Below are positions 52,356 through 60,767 of a stretch of DNA of 64,000 nt, piece after piece. The notes beneath the pieces are model-generated. The model was not told the DNA's origin, searched no databases, and worked only from the letters and a program-made list of their open reading frames with translations. Location of the stretch: contig NZ_JYON01000016.1 of assembly GCF_000952155.1 (NCBI RefSeq), positions 52,214 to 116,213 on the forward strand, written 5' to 3'. This DNA is from Aliterella atlantica CENA595. Lineage in GTDB: Bacteria > Cyanobacteriota > Cyanobacteriia > Cyanobacteriales > Chroococcidiopsidaceae. Position 1 is the first letter of the stretch, and each line of letters starts with the position of its first letter. A program made the position numbers and the translations under genes.

Positions 52356-53446
52356 AACTTTACAGGCGTTTCAATATTGACGACTACTGCTTGCAATTCC
52401 TTGGCTTTTTCTTCTGGGAGCGTGTCATTAGCAAACATTCCGGCTGCAAGTTCAGTTCCCGCTAGGTACTTGAGCCGATCTTTTGTCCGCAATGGCGGGT
52501 AAAATTCGGCGTGCAGTTGAAATTCTGGATGCGGTTTACTATCAATCGGCGCTTGAAACCAAGCCATCAAGTAAGGAAAAGGGCGATTCCACAAGCCGTC
52601 ATATTTGAGAGTTACAGTTTTGAGCGCTTTGGCAAGGGCAAAACGTTGCTCTACACTAAGGTCGTTAAATGTGGCAACAGGCGCAATCGGTGCAATCCAG
52701 ACTTCGTAAGGGTAACGGGCGCATACAGGTACAAAAGCGATCGCATATTCATCCAGGTAAATAACCCGTTCGCTTGCAGCTATTTCCTGTTGAATCAAAT
52801 CTGGCAGCAAAGAACTATTATGCTGCTGGTAGTACGCCCGTTGACACTCCAGCATCCGCGCCGGAACTGGCGGTACAAAAGGATAAGAGTATATCTGCCC
52901 GTGAGGATGGTGTAAAGTCACCCCTACCTCTACGCCGCGATTTTCAAACGGCAAAACGTACTGAATTTGCGGCGGTGCTTTAGATGTGCGATCGCCCCAT
53001 ACTTGCAACAGTAAATCTAGTCTATCTACTTCCAACAAGCTAAGAGCAGTTTGCGGATCTTGAGTAAATACCACCACCTCACAAGTCCCGTTAGCTGGTA
53101 ATGTCTCGACAATAGATGCAGGCGGATCGTGCGCCGCTATACTCATTGACGGAAAGCGGTTATCGAATACAGCTATGTCATAGCGCCCTTGGGGCAGTTC
53201 TGTTGGAAACTCTGGATCGCTAGTGGGTGCTAAAGGATTGTACTGAGGCGGAGGCATAAAAGTCCGCCCCTGACGGTGACTGGCATAAGCTACCCATTCA
53301 CCCCGTAAAGGATGCCAGCGTAAATGTGGGTTTGCGGCGACTTTTTCATTACTAGGACTAGGGGCAACAATCCCCTCATCAATGGGGAAGCGACTGTATA
53401 GGGTCAGCTTGCGCCCATCCGGTTTTAATAGTTCCTGGGAATACAT
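52352..53446 (-). CDS. galT: Galactose-1-phosphate uridylyltransferase
   Basis: A 364-residue GalT-family protein. It has the N-terminal HLRWHPLRGEWVAYASHRQGR, FDNRFPSM, and the active-site His-Pro-His in HHPHGQIYSYPFVPP (catalytic His), then the C-terminal HIT-like half with EVWIAPIAPVATFND and HAEFYPPLRTKDRLKYLAGTE. It exchanges UMP between UDP-glucose and galactose-1-phosphate. The start (ATG 53446) lies 68 bp inside the end of the GH2 gene in another frame. The N-terminal extension LLKPDGRKLTLYSR is family-like, so the overlap is probably real. No galE is in the window. Confidence 0.95.
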   Translation of the reverse strand: MYSQELLKPDGRKLTLYSRFPIDEGIVAPSPSNEKVAANPHLRWHPLRGEWVAYASHRQGRTFMPPPQYNPLAPTSDPEFPTELPQGRYDIAVFDNRFPSMSIAAHDPPASIVETLPANGTCEVVVFTQDPQTALSLLEVDRLDLLLQVWGDRTSKAPPQIQYVLPFENRGVEVGVTLHHPHGQIYSYPFVPPVPARMLECQRAYYQQHNSSLLPDLIQQEIAASERVIYLDEYAIAFVPVCARYPYEVWIAPIAPVATFNDLSVEQRFALAKALKTVTLKYDGLWNRPFPYLMAWFQAPIDSKPHPEFQLHAEFYPPLRTKDRLKYLAGTELAAGMFANDTLPEEKAKELQAVVVNIETPVKL

Positions 53447-55286
53447 CTTCCTCCTCTCCTTTAGTTGCCTCGGCGATCGCCTCTATAGGAAACTTCGGCG
53501 TGCGATCGCTATACAATAAGCCATTAGCTTCCTGAAATGTATCGGTAAGCTGGGTATAACAAAAGCCGCTAAACATCTCGATTTTGTTGACTGCTCCTAG
53601 TAGTGCCTCATACCTCAGTTGTAGCTCGGAGATATCGGCAGAGCGTACGTAGCCCCAAGTTTTATCAACTGCGAGATTATCTAAAGGTCGGGCGTAAGCT
53701 ATACCGCCAAACTCTGTTAGCATTACAGGTTGCCCGTGATGGGGGTAGCCATCAAGCGTCAAAACGCGCCCACCTGGACGCTGGCGATCGAATAAATCTG
53801 CTAGCTTTACATCTTGCCCGTAGCGTTTATATAACCGCTGCGGTTTGTTGTCGTAGTCGTGGATGGCAATAATATCTGTATCGGTACTTTCCCACCCATC
53901 GTTACTAATGACTAGCCTTGTGGGGTCTAAAGTTTTGGTTAAGTGATACAGAGCTAAAACATAATTGCGGTGCGCCGCTGTCTCAACTAAATTAGGCACT
54001 CCCCAAGATTCATTAAAGGGAACCCACACTACAATACAAGGATGGCTGGCATCGCGCTTAATTACCTCCGTCCACTCGCGGGTAATGCGCTCTACTGCTT
54101 TTGGCGTGAAGCGGTAAGCGCTGGGCATTTCCTCCCAGACTAACAATCCTAATACATCTGCCCAATATAAAAAGCGGGGGTCTTCAATTTTTTGATGCTT
54201 GCGGACGCCATTAAAGCCCATAGCTTTTACTAACTCGACATCGCGCCGCAAAGCTTCATTTGAGGGCGCAGTCATTAGGGTATCGCTCCAGTAACCTTGA
54301 TCTAGAACTAGGCGTAAATAGTAAGGTCGCCCATTGAGCATAAAGCGATCGCGCTGTATTCCCACTGTCCGCATCGCAGTGTAGGAGCGGACTTCATCTA
54401 ATAGTTGACAATTTTTGTCCCATAGTTGAATATGAGCATCAATTAGCGTTGGCTTTTCTGGCGACCACAATAATTCGTTGCGGTAATCGTCTATTCCTGG
54501 GTCAGATAAAGCGATCCGGCGGTGCAATTCTCCGTTAAATACATCGTAGCGATCGTTTACTAGCAATTGGTCGCCAACGCTGAGTTTAATATTGACTTGA
54601 ATATCGTTTTGTTGTCCAGCGATAAAAGCTTCAAAACCAATTTCCCAGCGCTCGAAGTGGGGAGTCCAACAAATGCGATCTATATAAGTTTTCCCTACAC
54701 GCTCTAGCCATACCGTCTGCCAAATTCCACTCGTGCGCGGATACCAAATACTATGAGTTTCTAGCTGCCAATCTTGTTTGCCGCGCGGTTTGGCTAAGTC
54801 TTGGGGGTCATCTTGCGCCCAGAGGGTAACGCGCTGCACGCCATTTTCGTTTAAGACAGCAGTAATATCAATCGTAAAAGGCGTATGTCCGCCTTCATGC
54901 ACAGCTACAAACTGACCGTTTACCCACACGCGGGCGCAATAATCTACCGCGCCAAAGTGTAGCAGTACCCGATCTTCACCTTTAGTTAGTTCAAATTCGC
55001 GATCGTACCAGCAATTAGGATGAAAACCCGTGTCGCCAATTCCGCTTTTTGTTGATTCAGGCGCAAACGGGACTTCAATAGTACGATCCCACTGGAGAAT
55101 ATCTAAAGGTGAGGTACATTTTCCCTCATCGTCATAGGCGAACTTCCACAGACCATTAAGATTGAGCCAAGTAGAGCGTTGCAATTGCGGACGAGGATAG
55201 TCTGATGCTAGTCGAGGAACAATAGCTTTAGTTTCAGGTAGATGACATAAACTACCGCAAACAATTTCCGGTCTTGACGAGTTCAT
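53379..55286 (-). CDS. Glycoside hydrolase family 2 protein (beta-galactosidase/glucuronidase type)
   Basis: A 635-residue GH2 enzyme: N-terminal jelly-roll domain (LNLNGLWKFAYDDEGKC...; VLLHFGAVDYCARVWVNGQ), immunoglobulin-like domain, then a TIM barrel with acid/base Glu in CIVVWVPFNESWG and nucleophile Glu in VMLTEFGGIAY. There is no signal peptide, so it should act in the cytoplasm on imported or internally made oligosaccharides. It is first in an operon with galT and galK, suggesting beta-galactosidase activity to release galactose; specificity is inferred from context. ATG at 55286 is clear. Confidence 0.93.
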   Translation of the reverse strand: MNSSRPEIVCGSLCHLPETKAIVPRLASDYPRPQLQRSTWLNLNGLWKFAYDDEGKCTSPLDILQWDRTIEVPFAPESTKSGIGDTGFHPNCWYDREFELTKGEDRVLLHFGAVDYCARVWVNGQFVAVHEGGHTPFTIDITAVLNENGVQRVTLWAQDDPQDLAKPRGKQDWQLETHSIWYPRTSGIWQTVWLERVGKTYIDRICWTPHFERWEIGFEAFIAGQQNDIQVNIKLSVGDQLLVNDRYDVFNGELHRRIALSDPGIDDYRNELLWSPEKPTLIDAHIQLWDKNCQLLDEVRSYTAMRTVGIQRDRFMLNGRPYYLRLVLDQGYWSDTLMTAPSNEALRRDVELVKAMGFNGVRKHQKIEDPRFLYWADVLGLLVWEEMPSAYRFTPKAVERITREWTEVIKRDASHPCIVVWVPFNESWGVPNLVETAAHRNYVLALYHLTKTLDPTRLVISNDGWESTDTDIIAIHDYDNKPQRLYKRYGQDVKLADLFDRQRPGGRVLTLDGYPHHGQPVMLTEFGGIAYARPLDNLAVDKTWGYVRSADISELQLRYEALLGAVNKIEMFSGFCYTQLTDTFQEANGLLYSDRTPKFPIEAIAEATKGEEEDVFPGTIKTGWAQADPIQSLPH

Positions 55287-55667
55287 TAATATTTTTACCC
55301 TTCTTTTAGAACTCTTAGTTTTTTCTATTGTCTCTTTTTATTCAAGAATTAAGAAAACAATTTATATATAGCAATCATTAATTAATTACGAATATTGTTC
55401 TGTAGTCGCAATGCTTTGCGCTCCTACAACCTACGACATTTCCCGATCTGATAAGTAAATTAACTTATGATAATTGAGCAAAAACAGGTTTTGCATACCA
55501 GTAATAATTGCTACTTAAAATTGCAATCAAAAATCGTGTTTATTTGCTGGTATTTCCAATCTACTGTAATTAAGTGAAAGCTAGTAATTATCTATCTGCT
55601 AGATTTATTCAAACTGAGGCGATCGCCAGTTATAATCATAAGCTTCAACTACTTCTACAATTGCTCG
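55287..55667. other. Intergenic region between GH2 operon and pyrD
   Basis: About 380 bp, no gene. It contains the divergent promoters, and at 55391-55420 an imperfect inverted repeat (TGTAG-TCGCAA ... TTTGCG-CTCCTACA) like small dispersed repeats of cyanobacteria. Confidence 0.5.
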
Positions 55668-56801
55668 GTGGATATTTATCAATCCGTAATTAGACCTATT
55701 TTATTTTCTGGCTTAAATAGCGATCCTGAATGGTTGCAGCAGCAGACAATTAGTAATTTGTCAAGGTTAGATCGAACTAATAATTTGGCTGCTCAGGGGC
55801 TAAAATCTCAACTGCAAAAGTCTTTGCGTGTTAGCAGCGACTTATTAACTCAGCAATTATGGGGTATATCTTTTCCCAACCCTGTAGGATTAGCTGCAGG
55901 ATTTGATAAAGATGGCGTTGCAGCGGGAATTTGGGCAAATTTGGGCTTTGGCTTTGCCGAACTTGGTACAGTTACTTTGCACGCGCAGCCAGGAAACCCC
56001 CAACCGCGTCTATTTCGCTTGCTGCAAGATAAAGCAGCTTTAAACCGCATGGGTTTTAACAATCGCGGTGCAGCGGTAATGACAGAAGCGTTAGCCAATA
56101 GATTTAAACTAGCAAAAAGTTCAATTCCTATCGGGATTAATTTAGGCAAATCTAAAGTTACACCTTTAGAAGATGCACCAGCCGATTATTTGGGTAGTTT
56201 TCGTTTGTTGCAAGATTGGGGAGATTATTTTGTAGTCAACGTATCTTCGCCCAACACGCCAGGATTGCGGAGTTTGCAAGATGCGTCTAGCCTCAGTGCC
56301 ATATTAGATGTATTGCAACAAGAAAACCAAGGACGCAAGCCGATTTTAGTCAAAATTGCTCCCGATTTGGAATGGGAAGCGATCGCAGATATTCTATCTA
56401 TTACTAAAACTCAGCAAATAGCGGGAATTATTGCCACAAATACAACTATTAGCCGCGAAAACTTGCAAACTCAAGTCATAGCTGCAACAGGCAAATCTGT
56501 AAGCGAAGAAGCAGGCGGGATTAGCGGCTTGCCAGTACGCGAGCGATCGACAGAAGTTATCCGCTTTATTTATACTCAAACTCAAGGACAATTGCCAATT
56601 ATTGGTGTTGGGGGGATATTTACCGCTGCTGATGCGTGGGAAAAAGTTACGGCTGGTGCGAGTCTAATCCAAGTCTACACTGGATGGATTTATGAAGGTC
56701 CATTTATGGTACGCCGTATTTTGGATGGTTTGCAGCAAAAGCTAGTAGAGCAAAATTTAACTTCGATATCTCAGGCTATAGGTTTAACAGTTAATAAATG
56801 A
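55668..56801 (+). CDS. pyrD: Dihydroorotate dehydrogenase (quinone), class 2
   Basis: A 377-residue class 2 enzyme with the N-terminal membrane-associating helices (DIYQSVIRPILFSGLNSDPEW), then FPNPVGLAAGFDKDGVA and ELGTVTLHAQPGNPQPRLFRL for FMN binding. Next come NVSSPNTPGLRSLQ with catalytic Ser, GIIATNTTISR, and the C-terminal IGVGGIFTAADAWEKVTAGASLIQVYTGWIYEGP. It oxidises dihydroorotate and passes electrons to quinone in pyrimidine synthesis. Start is GTG at 55668. Confidence 0.96.
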   Translation: MDIYQSVIRPILFSGLNSDPEWLQQQTISNLSRLDRTNNLAAQGLKSQLQKSLRVSSDLLTQQLWGISFPNPVGLAAGFDKDGVAAGIWANLGFGFAELGTVTLHAQPGNPQPRLFRLLQDKAALNRMGFNNRGAAVMTEALANRFKLAKSSIPIGINLGKSKVTPLEDAPADYLGSFRLLQDWGDYFVVNVSSPNTPGLRSLQDASSLSAILDVLQQENQGRKPILVKIAPDLEWEAIADILSITKTQQIAGIIATNTTISRENLQTQVIAATGKSVSEEAGGISGLPVRERSTEVIRFIYTQTQGQLPIIGVGGIFTAADAWEKVTAGASLIQVYTGWIYEGPFMVRRILDGLQQKLVEQNLTSISQAIGLTVNK

Positions 56802-56877
56802 CTATCCATTGTCTAGTTATAAATTTTGTTTTATCTCCTAATATTAAAGAGAGTAGAGAATCTAAACTTACTAATTT

Positions 56878-57402
56878 ATGGATGCTTGGTTTGCAGTCAA
56901 CTGGTATGAACTTTTTGTTCCCAGCAATTCTATTCTCGAACTTTTTATTCGTGGTTCTATAGTTTATTTACTATTGTTTTTTGTTTTGCGTTTTATTCCT
57001 ACTCGTCAATTAGGAATGTTAGGCATAACAGATTTACTTGTAGTTGTGCTTTTTGCTGAAGCTGCTCAAAATGCAATGGCTACAACTTATACATCAATTA
57101 CAGAAGGTGTAGCGCTTGTAGGCACAGTAATCTTTTGGAGTTATATAATCAACTGGCTAGGTTACAAATTTCCTCTACTGCAAAAATTCCTCAATCCTCC
57201 ACCACTACTATTAGTAAAAAACGGTCGTTTAATAGAGCGCAATCTAGCCAAAGAACTAATAACAGAAGAAGAAATTATGAGTCAATTAAGGCAACAAGGT
57301 ATAGAGCTACTCAAAGAGGTAAAAATAGCATATATGGAAGCAGATGGGGGAATTAGTGTAATTCCCCATAATTCTAAAAAGGATAATATCGCTGAAAAAT
57401 GA
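56878..57402 (+). CDS. DUF421 (YetF-type) membrane protein
   Basis: A 174-residue protein with three membrane helices in residues ~20-95 and the DUF421 motifs RQLGMLGITDLLVVVLFAEAAQNAM and PPLLLVKNGRLIERNLAKELITEEEIMSQLRQQG. The soluble C-terminus resembles YetF. It is a compact version of the Bacillus proteins (about 220-290 residues). Function unknown; likely inner membrane. ATG at 56878 begins the conserved domain. Confidence 0.9.
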   Translation: MDAWFAVNWYELFVPSNSILELFIRGSIVYLLLFFVLRFIPTRQLGMLGITDLLVVVLFAEAAQNAMATTYTSITEGVALVGTVIFWSYIINWLGYKFPLLQKFLNPPPLLLVKNGRLIERNLAKELITEEEIMSQLRQQGIELLKEVKIAYMEADGGISVIPHNSKKDNIAEK

Positions 57403-57419
57403 TCTGCTCATCAACACAT

Positions 57420-57992
57420 TTAGTTGACAAAAACATTACCGTTTTGTTGAATTCTAATAGTCCCTTGTTGCTCGTTTAAACTAGGAGCTTCACTTAAAGA
57501 AATATCCAACATCCCCGAACTAGAACTACTTGCAGGAATTATTTGAATAAATCCGTTATCTTGACGAACTAGGGTAATAGTTACAGGCGCAGGTAAACCT
57601 CTAAGCACTATTTCTCCCTTAGCGGGTAAAACCCTCCGATTGGTGTACTCAATTGCTTCATAAGCGATGACAGCATTAGTATTATTTTTCAGCCTAACAT
57701 CAACTTTACCCCCTACTGGAGTAACTATTGCGATCGCTTTTTGTTGTTGTTCTGGTAAAGGTGGTTGTACGGGGTAATTTTGCTGGATTGGTGATGTTGG
57801 CGTGATGGCGCTTGGTTGAGGCGTAGAATTACGATTATAAGGTGGTTCTTTGAAAATACTAGGTGTAGGATTAAGCGCTCTGCTAGGGGTTGTTTGAGCT
57901 ATAGAGCTAATTGGTATACTTATAAGCAAGCTACCGCAGATTGCTCCAATCGTGCCTATGTTTCTGCGATTGAGGAGTTGTAGTTTCTGCAT
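57420..57992 (-). CDS. Exported Pro/Gln-rich hypothetical protein
   Basis: A 190-residue protein with a signal peptide (~12-33, GTIGAICGSLLISIPISSIAQ), a Pro/Asn/Gln linker (~35-85) and a C-terminal beta-rich domain (VTPVGGKVDVRLKNNTNAVIAYEAIEYTNRRVLPAKGEIVLRGLPAPVTITLVR...). The second half resembles small periplasmic beta-sandwich domains of cyanobacteria, but I do not know the family's name or role. The ATG at 57992 precedes the signal peptide directly. It is convergent with the DUF421 gene, 17 bp apart. Confidence 0.8.
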   Translation of the reverse strand: MQKLQLLNRRNIGTIGAICGSLLISIPISSIAQTTPSRALNPTPSIFKEPPYNRNSTPQPSAITPTSPIQQNYPVQPPLPEQQQKAIAIVTPVGGKVDVRLKNNTNAVIAYEAIEYTNRRVLPAKGEIVLRGLPAPVTITLVRQDNGFIQIIPASSSSSGMLDISLSEAPSLNEQQGTIRIQQNGNVFVN

Positions 57993-58179
57993 AGATATTA
58001 CCTCCTATCTCTATCAATAGATAGTTATTTACTTTTTTAGCTTATTCAAGCTAATAGGCAATTTACTTCTGACATTAGATAGAAGATTTGTTGTTGTCTT
58101 AAGCTCGCTCGAATTACTGGTAATCGTTAATACAAATAAACTTAATTTAAGGTAGATATTTGGAGCTTTGGCAAGAAGT

Positions 58180-58620
58180 TTAGTCAGGAAAATTAATTTT
58201 TGACTTTTGCGGCTTTATAGGTGCAGCAGTAGGCGTATTGTTACGCCATAAAAGTAAGGGAAGGCTTAATAAACCAAAGAGTATTACTACCCCAGTCATT
58301 ATCCAAACTAATAATCGATTGGGGCGATAATCTCCCCTTTCGATTTGCCAAAATACTTGGTTGTAACGCCAAGCTGCCAAAGCGATCGCTATAATGCCAA
58401 ATATTACCAAACTAACTCCCAAGTTTTCCGAGTTAAAAATAGGATGAGTTGCAACTGGGTGTTGAGTAACTGTTGCTTGGAGTTGGCGGATAAATAGACC
58501 AAAACGTGCGATCGCAAATCCAAAACCAATTAAAGCAATAGAAGTCCGCAGCCAAGCTAAAAAAGTCCGTTCGTTGGCTTGATGTTCTCTTTGGCGATCT
58601 ACTTCTGCTTTTTTTACCAT
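58180..58620 (-). CDS. DUF202 (YidH-type) membrane protein
   Basis: A 146-residue protein with the DUF202 signature HQANERTFLAWLRTSIALIGFGFAIARFG followed by two further membrane helices (~70-90 and 106-128). Such proteins are small inner-membrane proteins of unknown function. It is preceded by the 58655-58675 inverted repeat and follows the YheT-like gene in the same direction. Confidence 0.9.
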   Translation of the reverse strand: MVKKAEVDRQREHQANERTFLAWLRTSIALIGFGFAIARFGLFIRQLQATVTQHPVATHPIFNSENLGVSLVIFGIIAIALAAWRYNQVFWQIERGDYRPNRLLVWIMTGVVILFGLLSLPLLLWRNNTPTAAPIKPQKSKINFPD

Positions 58621-58654
58621 GATTATGCCAAATCCGATCTAATTTGCATGGGTT

Positions 58655-58675
58655 AGACGTTGCAGAGCAACGTCT
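58655..58675. repeat. AGACGTTGC inverted repeat
   Basis: A perfect 9-bp stem (AGACGTTGC/GCAACGTCT) with a 3-nt AGA loop, between the YheT-like and DUF202 genes. Similar short palindromes are dispersed in many cyanobacterial genomes. Confidence 0.75.
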
Positions 58676-58688
58676 CTACATTCTTTTT

Positions 58689-59720
58689 TCAAACGCGATC
58701 GCACCATTGCAAAATTCTGTTCCACGCCCACCAAGGATCGGGATCTCCTGCTTGAGCTTGCCCCCAATTGCTGCTTAAATAACCGACATGACCGCCATAA
58801 CGAGTTAATACTAAGTCAATATTTGGGTTATCTTTACAGGCAGCTTGCAAGTCAGGGACGATCGCTGGATCGAACATCGGATCGTCAGCAGCATAAATTA
58901 TCAATGTTGGCTTTTCTAAATACGGTAGTATATGCAAGCCGCTACTGGCTTGATAATAAGCTTCTACAGTGGGGAAACCCAAGCGACGGATAACTAACTC
59001 GCGATCGAAACCCCAAATGCTGTTGACTCTATTAATCGCCGCTAAATCGATGTGTTCGGGGTGAGCATCATAGATTCTCAATGCTAACTTTTGCAGTTCT
59101 TTGGCGATCGCTTGTTCCAAATACTTACCCCAAGGATCGTTATCTAGATACGAAAGCGAGCGAATAGAATCTAAACTCGGACAAATAACCGCCGCTCCCC
59201 CAATCTCAGCAAATTCTTCAGCATTTAGACTCTGCGCTGCTTTTACTGCCCACAACGCCAATTGTCCGCCCAAAGAAAACCCTGTAAACCAAAATTTTGC
59301 TGGACAACCCATTGCTTTTGCTTGGGTAGCAATACAAACAAAGTCTTCTCCTTCATACAAGCCATCAGAAGTCAAAGTCGGCGACAGCAACGCAGTTTTA
59401 CCATGCGCTCTCCAGTCAAATAACACTACTGCATAGCCTTGAGCGTATGCTTTACGTCCCAAAAGACGCAAATACCACTGATTGTCTAAAGTGCCTATAA
59501 TTCCGTAAGTACCGATAATCGTACCGCGTGGATTGGGTGGAATAGCAACCAAGCCAAAAATCGGTACATCTTGCGCCCCTGTAAAAATTGTTTCTTGATA
59601 AGGCGGCTCTGGGTGTATAGTTGTGCTTTCCCAATCTTTACTCGCATATAAAGCAGTGTAAACAGTCATTAATAATCCATTCTGCAACCACCAGGGGGGG
59701 ATATAGGCAGTATTTGACAT
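58689..59720 (-). CDS. YheT-like alpha/beta hydrolase
   Basis: A 343-residue alpha/beta hydrolase with nucleophile Ser in FTGFSLGGQLALWA, catalytic Asp in IIYAADDPMFDP and His in YGGHVGYLSSNWG, the arrangement of the YheT/ABHD1-3 family. The N-terminus includes PPWWLQNGLLMTVYTAL, typical of YheT-type proteins. Substrate unknown (esters or lipids in the family). It is separated by 68 bp from the DUF202 gene downstream. The ATG at 59720 is well placed. Confidence 0.9.
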   Translation of the reverse strand: MSNTAYIPPWWLQNGLLMTVYTALYASKDWESTTIHPEPPYQETIFTGAQDVPIFGLVAIPPNPRGTIIGTYGIIGTLDNQWYLRLLGRKAYAQGYAVVLFDWRAHGKTALLSPTLTSDGLYEGEDFVCIATQAKAMGCPAKFWFTGFSLGGQLALWAVKAAQSLNAEEFAEIGGAAVICPSLDSIRSLSYLDNDPWGKYLEQAIAKELQKLALRIYDAHPEHIDLAAINRVNSIWGFDRELVIRRLGFPTVEAYYQASSGLHILPYLEKPTLIIYAADDPMFDPAIVPDLQAACKDNPNIDLVLTRYGGHVGYLSSNWGQAQAGDPDPWWAWNRILQWCDRV

Positions 59721-59926
59721 ATTTAGTGCAAATTAGAGGCTACTTTTATTACTTCTAGCGATTATTTCCTGTAGTTGTCGAGTGAAGGCGGTTTTACATC
59801 GTTAATCTTTCCCTAGCTTTGTGAAAATGGTTAGACTATATTGCGAATGCTCCTTATAATAAGTAGAGCAATCTTTGTATCCTTCAAAGGTTCTTATTTA
59901 TCCTTAATAGTTAAACATCATTATTA

Positions 59927-60682
59927 ATGCCTCGGATACTTGTTATTGATGACGATCCTGCTATCTCAGAGTTAGTAGCAGTCAATCTGGAAATGGCTGG
60001 GTACGAAGTTAGCCAGGCAGAAGATGGCATCAAAGGTCAAGCTTTGGCGCTGCAACTATTGCCAGACTTGATTATGCTCGATCTGATGTTGCCCAAGGTA
60101 GACGGTTTTACTGTATGCCAGCGCTTGCGTCGCGACGATCGTACTGCAGAAATTCCTGTATTAATGTTGACGGCACTAAGTCAAACCCAAAATAAGGTAG
60201 AAGGTTTTAACTCTGGTGCTGACGACTACCTAACTAAGCCTTTTGAGGTAGAAGAATTACTAGCTAGAGTGCGAGCATTATTGCGGCGTACTGACAGAAT
60301 TCCCCAAGCGGCAAAACATAGCGAAATTCTTAACTACGGTGCTTTAACATTAGTCCCCGAACGCTTTGAAGCAATTTGGTTTAAGAAAACAATCAAGCTT
60401 ACACATTTAGAATTTGAGCTACTGCATTGTTTATTACAGCGTCACGGTCAAACTGTATCCCCTAGTGACATCCTCAAAGAAGTTTGGGGCTACGACCCTG
60501 ACGACGATATTGAGACAATTCGCGTCCACATCCGCCACTTGCGGACTAAGTTAGAACCAGATCCGCGTCGTCCTTGTTACATCAAAACAGTTTACGGTGC
60601 TGGCTACTGCCTCGAACTACCTAGCAACCCTGATGCTCTCCCTGAAGACAACGTATCTGCTAGCGCTGCTATTAGCGAGTAG
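59927..60682 (+). CDS. rpaA: Two-component response regulator RpaA
   Basis: A 251-residue OmpR-type regulator: receiver domain (residues 1-~120) with DDD, phospho-acceptor Asp in [14 protein letters not shown] and Lys in YLTKPF, then a winged-helix DNA-binding domain (~135-235) ending [14 protein letters not shown]. The sequence follows cyanobacterial RpaA almost word for word ([28 protein letters not shown]). RpaA is the main output regulator of the Kai circadian clock (partner kinase SasA, not in the window). ATG at 59927 matches the conserved start. Confidence 0.95.
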   Translation: MPRILVIDDDPAISELVAVNLEMAGYEVSQAEDGIKGQALALQLLPDLIMLDLMLPKVDGFTVCQRLRRDDRTAEIPVLMLTALSQTQNKVEGFNSGADDYLTKPFEVEELLARVRALLRRTDRIPQAAKHSEILNYGALTLVPERFEAIWFKKTIKLTHLEFELLHCLLQRHGQTVSPSDILKEVWGYDPDDDIETIRVHIRHLRTKLEPDPRRPCYIKTVYGAGYCLELPSNPDALPEDNVSASAAISE

Positions 60683-60740
60683 AAAGCTTTTAACAGTGAC
60701 CAGTTAATCCTCATACTTGAAAGAGCAGGGGCTTGAAACC

Positions 60741-60764
60741 GTAATTTACGAATTACGAATTATT
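60741..60764. repeat. ACGAATT short tandem repeat
   Basis: Two to three ACGAATT heptamers between the convergent rpaA and hybrid-kinase genes; a CAGTGACCAGT unit of the other heptamer family lies nearby at 60692-60704. Confidence 0.75.
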
Positions 60765-60767
60765 TGG

